From Setaria digitata (Eukaryota; Nematoda; Chromadorea; Rhabditida; Setariidae), in the NCBI GenBank assembly GCA_003640385.1, contig RCAB01000005.1:248001-312000 (forward strand): 64,000 nt of DNA. Reading direction: 5' to 3'. Under the pieces are notes generated by a model. The model saw only the letters and a list, made by a program, of their open reading frames with translations. It was not told the origin of the DNA and searched no databases. The translations under genes were made by a program, and so were the position numbers. This document shows, in pieces, positions 60,587 through 64,000 of this stretch (the first letter of the stretch is position 1; each line of letters begins with the position of its first letter).

Positions 60587-62870
60587 GAGCAATAATAAAC
60601 TTGATGGGACAATCCACAGATGTAATGGGTGATGCACCCAACACCACTACTTGCGTATTCAGCTTTACAAGGGAAGATATACCAGCAGACATAAGTTAAA
60701 ATTATAAGATCATACACATGTCAGAAACCAATCCTTCCTAACCGAAGGTTCCATTGAGGCCATACTTACCGGCTTCTATTTCTTGACAATACCCTACACC
60801 ACGGACTGAGGGGAAGAAGCCTTGTTCTCGCAATGAAACAAGTCACAACCCTTTATACCTCAACAGCTGTGCTCGGTGACAGTGATCTTTGATTAAAGAT
60901 GTCAGCAAGCTGTGTGCTTGATTGACATTCATTACTGAGGCAACTATTGATGAATAATGTGTGCATAGACATCTACATACATGACGACAAATAACAAGGG
61001 AAAAGAGAAATTGAGAAAATCCGATTAAAATCAAATTGAAGTTTGTGGAAATCGCTCGATCACGTGATGAATTTGAAGTAACGTGTCAGAGTTCCTGTCA
61101 TTTTCTCCACAAAAGGAAGTAAAGATTAAATTGATGTGCTGTGATCCGAAAGTTGATAGATTTCTGCATTGATGTATTAGTCGAAGCTTCCATTACTCTC
61201 TGCCTTATAGAATCTCTAATCTGAATCCAGAGGAATTAAATTGTTCAGGACATCTGAAAAGTAGTACAATTCAAACGGGCTTCACTGTCTTTGTTTCGGA
61301 GTGGCATAAGCACGCATCATTTGCTCAGCAATTCTTGACCAGAAAAGTTGGTTCTCCCCACTACTAGTTTTTTTTTAAATTTGTCTCTAAAAATTTTTAA
61401 TAAACATCATTTACACAGTGTCACTTTTTTAAATAGGATAGTTGTCTCTCTTATGAGAAGTCGACTGTACCCTCGATGAACGACGGTTTGCTGCAATATT
61501 ATTTTCTTTTGCACTAATTTCTGTTACGAGAAAGAAATGATGACTTAAATTAAATACGAGTCATTGCAGAAATTTCTGACATTTACCTAAAATTCTGATA
61601 AGATTTCAGTGAACACAGGCATTTAAAACACTGGAAAAGTTCTTTATCAGATTCGTATCATTTTAATAAAATTTCTAAAAAATTCAACAGTTGTGCTAAA
61701 TCCATGGCAACGAATTTAGATTTTCTCCCTTCTTATCTCCGTGTAGTGCATGAATTCTCTGAATGTGATGGAAATTATGGAAACACTCAAAATCTCTAAC
61801 AGGTAAAGATTAATGAATTAGAGTAACCCATTTTTAGATCGGAAAAACTTCCAATAAACGATAGCATAGAAGGGAAAACGAATGTAATTCAGAGTGCTAT
61901 TGGATTTCCAAAACTGCAAATATTCTTCCAGCTATAACTGGAACAGGACCTATTTTGGAATTTGATGGCCATGGTGAGTCGGTTATTTAAAGCGTGAAGG
62001 ACGATAATTTACATAGAAGGCAAGTTAGAAAGAACTATTCAACAGCAGAAATTTTCAAATCAATAATTTTAATCGTTTCAGTGCCGAAATGTGTTTGTTT
62101 AGACAGCGATAAAATGAAAATGTAAGGCAGCGTGAGCACTTGAAATAACGCAGAAATTTTTCGCATGGAAGAAATGAGGTGTTATGGGTGTTGCTGTACG
62201 TAAGTAAAACTTGTTCTCTTCGCGAAGGGGAAGGTAACTGAGTCGAAACAGTAAAATTTTTTTGGCGATAACTAGTCCCGGAATCCCGAACATTTAATTG
62301 GCAGGATGAACAAACAAGCGTTAAAATTAATTAGGTCAATTAATCAATGAACGCTGAAGTCAGTGAGATATGGGTTGTGAATTAGTAGGGGTCTGATCTT
62401 TACTTGGCCAATTAACGTGAGATGAGGCCTTTAAAAGGTTGTAATTAGAAGGATTTCGAGAATGATTGAAAATGATAAAACTAATGAATTGTGTTCACCA
62501 TAAGTTCTCGACAATTCCAGTCATTTATTTCGAAGTTTGACAAGAAAATTTGAACATATGTGAATTAATAATTCCATCAACATTAGCTATTCAAATTAAA
62601 GAAGAAAATAAATGACTATGCAAGGCATTAACGAATTTTGTTAAGCCTAGAAATGTGATTTGCAGAACTGCACCGTACAGTTTATTTGTTGTCACTCAGT
62701 GGTGACCATTTCGTTACAAACACAACCTTTCTGCATCACTTTTAATGATTCGATTGAGAACTCGAAGTTTTCTCGTAGGTTCTTCTTTTCAGTCAATTCC
62801 TTTTATTCTTTTCTGTCTTTCTGTTTTGTTTGCAATCTCTAGCAAAAAAAAAGTTATCCTTCCGTGATAT
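60587..62870. other. Intergenic region with weak exon-like pieces
   Basis: About 2.3 kb. On the plus strand an ATG at 61768 opens a short frame that can be spliced (donor AACAG/GTAAAG near 61802, acceptor TTTTTAG near 61837) to encode ISNRSEKLPINDSIEGK. Exon-like pieces at 61932-61973 (ITGTGPILEFDGH) and 62083-62121 (PKCVCLDSDK) join each other in phase but not to the first piece. No complete model could be built, so no gene is called. Confidence 0.3.
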
Positions 62871-63089
62871 ATGGATCTCCTTGTGGAATTACGAACAGGT
62901 AGATTGGACCAGCTAACCGTGGGACAGCCAACTGATAATAGTTCTAAGCTAAAACCAATGGAGGAACGGAAAGAACAAATTAAGATTATTAGCAGTTCAA
63001 AAAGGTATCTTTGCTCACAAGGCTATAATTTGGAAGAAAAAGAAAGAGACATTAAAAAGTGCTCTGAGGAAGGTATGTTCAACAAATGA
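62871..63089 (+). CDS. Possible 5' exon of an unidentified gene
   Basis: Open frame beginning MDLLVELRTGRLDQLTVGQP and rich in Glu, Lys and Ser, with a good donor (GAGGAAG/GTATGT near 63075). The composition is coding-like and helical. A TTTCAG acceptor near 63640 would continue it in phase for about 11 codons to a stop. No family recognised; it may be a small gene or the start of one extending right. Confidence 0.25.
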   Translation: MDLLVELRTGRLDQLTVGQPTDNSSKLKPMEERKEQIKIISSSKRYLCSQGYNLEEKERDIKKCSEEGMFNK

Positions 63090-63180
63090 TGCTTCAGCTG
63101 TGTAGTATCACAAATGCACTACAAAAATGCATTACAAAACGCAAGGCAAAGACAATGATCTAAATTCGTTTGCTGTGAGT

Positions 63181-63498
63181 TTACGCATCATCCAAGTAGT
63201 ACACTCGCCACTGTTGCAGTAACTTACTGTTAAGGCCAAAAAGCTCATGGATCGACGAATTGGCTGTTAGAATATGTTTTATAAAAATGTCGGAATAATC
63301 AGCAATCAGGGGAATTGTTTTGTCAGTAATTGGAGTGAAAATTCTCACCTGCTTACTTCCCTTCCGTAGTATGGAGCGAACTACCACTTTTGTAAGCAAT
63401 TTGTAGATGTATGAAATAGGCGCACATAATAGTTGATGAGGAATTAACTTCACTATACTGATTTGGCTTATCTGAGACCTATAGTAGTAGGATGGCAT
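63181..63498 (-). CDS. Hypothetical protein or terminal exon
   Basis: Open frame of 105 residues with balanced composition (LRKGSKQVRIFTPITDKTIP, SSIHELFGLNSKLLQQW), ending with a stop at 63181. A GGCTTAG acceptor-like site lies about 22 bases upstream of the ATG, so it could be a last exon of a gene running in from the right, or a single-exon gene. No recognised domain. Confidence 0.3.
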   Translation of the reverse strand: MPSYYYRSQISQISIVKLIPHQLLCAPISYIYKLLTKVVVRSILRKGSKQVRIFTPITDKTIPLIADYSDIFIKHILTANSSIHELFGLNSKLLQQWRVYYLDDA

Positions 63499-64000
63499 GT
63501 AGGCTATTACTACATGTCTCGGCTAAGCCAGATCAGTAGTAAAGTTTATTTCCATAAAGCTGTTCTTCACTTCACATTCCTACGAACTTTTCTATAGAAA
63601 AATAGTATCAAATACTGGATTCGTCCGAACTATCGTAGTTGTTTCAGAGCTTCAAACGGTACTACAGATTCTTTCAATTTAAGCGTTTAAATGAATTTAC
63701 AATGTAAAATCCTAAAAATCAATTTAAACAGTTAACGTTCCTAGGACAGATTGCCACGAAATACGCTGTGAGGGTAAGAGAAACAAAAGAATGACAGAGG
63801 TGTTCAATAAAAAACTCGATAAAAGAGGCGTCGAGTGGGCGTCATTGTCGCTCAATCCAGTTTTCCTTCTTTTCATCTGTCCACGTGTTCGCCACAATGG
63901 TTAACGAAATATCATTAAGTTAAAGGCGAAGTAAGTAGTATCTCAGGTGAGCTTAGTGGCCATCAAAATCCGCCTTTCACATTCCGGAATACCACTGACC
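63499..64000. other. Right end of window, nothing supported
   Basis: About 500 bases, becoming less AT-rich after 63770. No frame, RNA gene or repeat that I can support. Confidence 0.4.

Overview
The window looks like nuclear DNA of a parasitic nematode, most likely a spirurid or filarial worm (clade III). This is inferred from the AT-rich sequence, many small phased exons split by GT-AG introns with TTTCAG-type acceptors, acceptor-like sites a few bases upstream of several start codons (as expected for spliced-leader addition), and nematode-type families such as two CX-module secreted proteins and a degenerate centrin. No bacterial, phage or CRISPR feature was seen. Gene models were built by hand from reading frames, splice sites and codon phase, so exon edges are predictions.

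Layout: 1-1905 (-) is the 5' part of casein kinase 1 alpha, running off the left edge. At 3936-5784 (-) lies a broken CK1 copy. 7342-9430 (-) is a small acidic nuclear-type protein with a possible CCDC117 relationship. 10974-12780 (+) is a membrane-anchored proline-rich protein with a polylysine tail. 14512-15787 (-) is a centrin-like EF-hand protein. 16384-18583 (+) is an EEF2KMT/FAM86 methyltransferase, followed by a 60-residue tail-hydrophobic protein and by DRG1 (20918-32232, +). The second DRG1 intron is 9 kb and holds a complete antisense gene for a type I membrane protein (22737-28599, -) and a fold-back element. 32726-36239 (-) is PXK (PX domain plus pseudokinase). It is divergent from a 29-exon gene of about 1601 residues (36766-48251, +), a coiled-coil protein that may be the little elongation complex subunit ICE1. 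Golgin-45/BLZF1 (49512-52259, +) and the splicing factor SF3B5 (53044-53500, +) follow on the same strand. Two CX-module secreted proteins (55293-56362 and 58730-60583, both -) come next, the second with a prion-like GGYHPQQ repeat. The last 3.4 kb has only weak candidates.

How the genes relate: most are unrelated housekeeping or signalling genes. EEF2KMT (modifies elongation factor 2), the small protein and DRG1 (translation GTPase) form a same-strand run, as do the ICE1-like gene, golgin-45 and SF3B5. Either run could be a nematode operon, which the sequence alone cannot prove. Points that deserve a second look are the decayed CK1 copy lacking its catalytic exons, three predicted GC-AG introns, the nested gene in DRG1, the start-stop upstream codon pair before the ICE1-like gene, and the prion-like CX protein. 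I found no clear sign of an entirely new multi-gene system.
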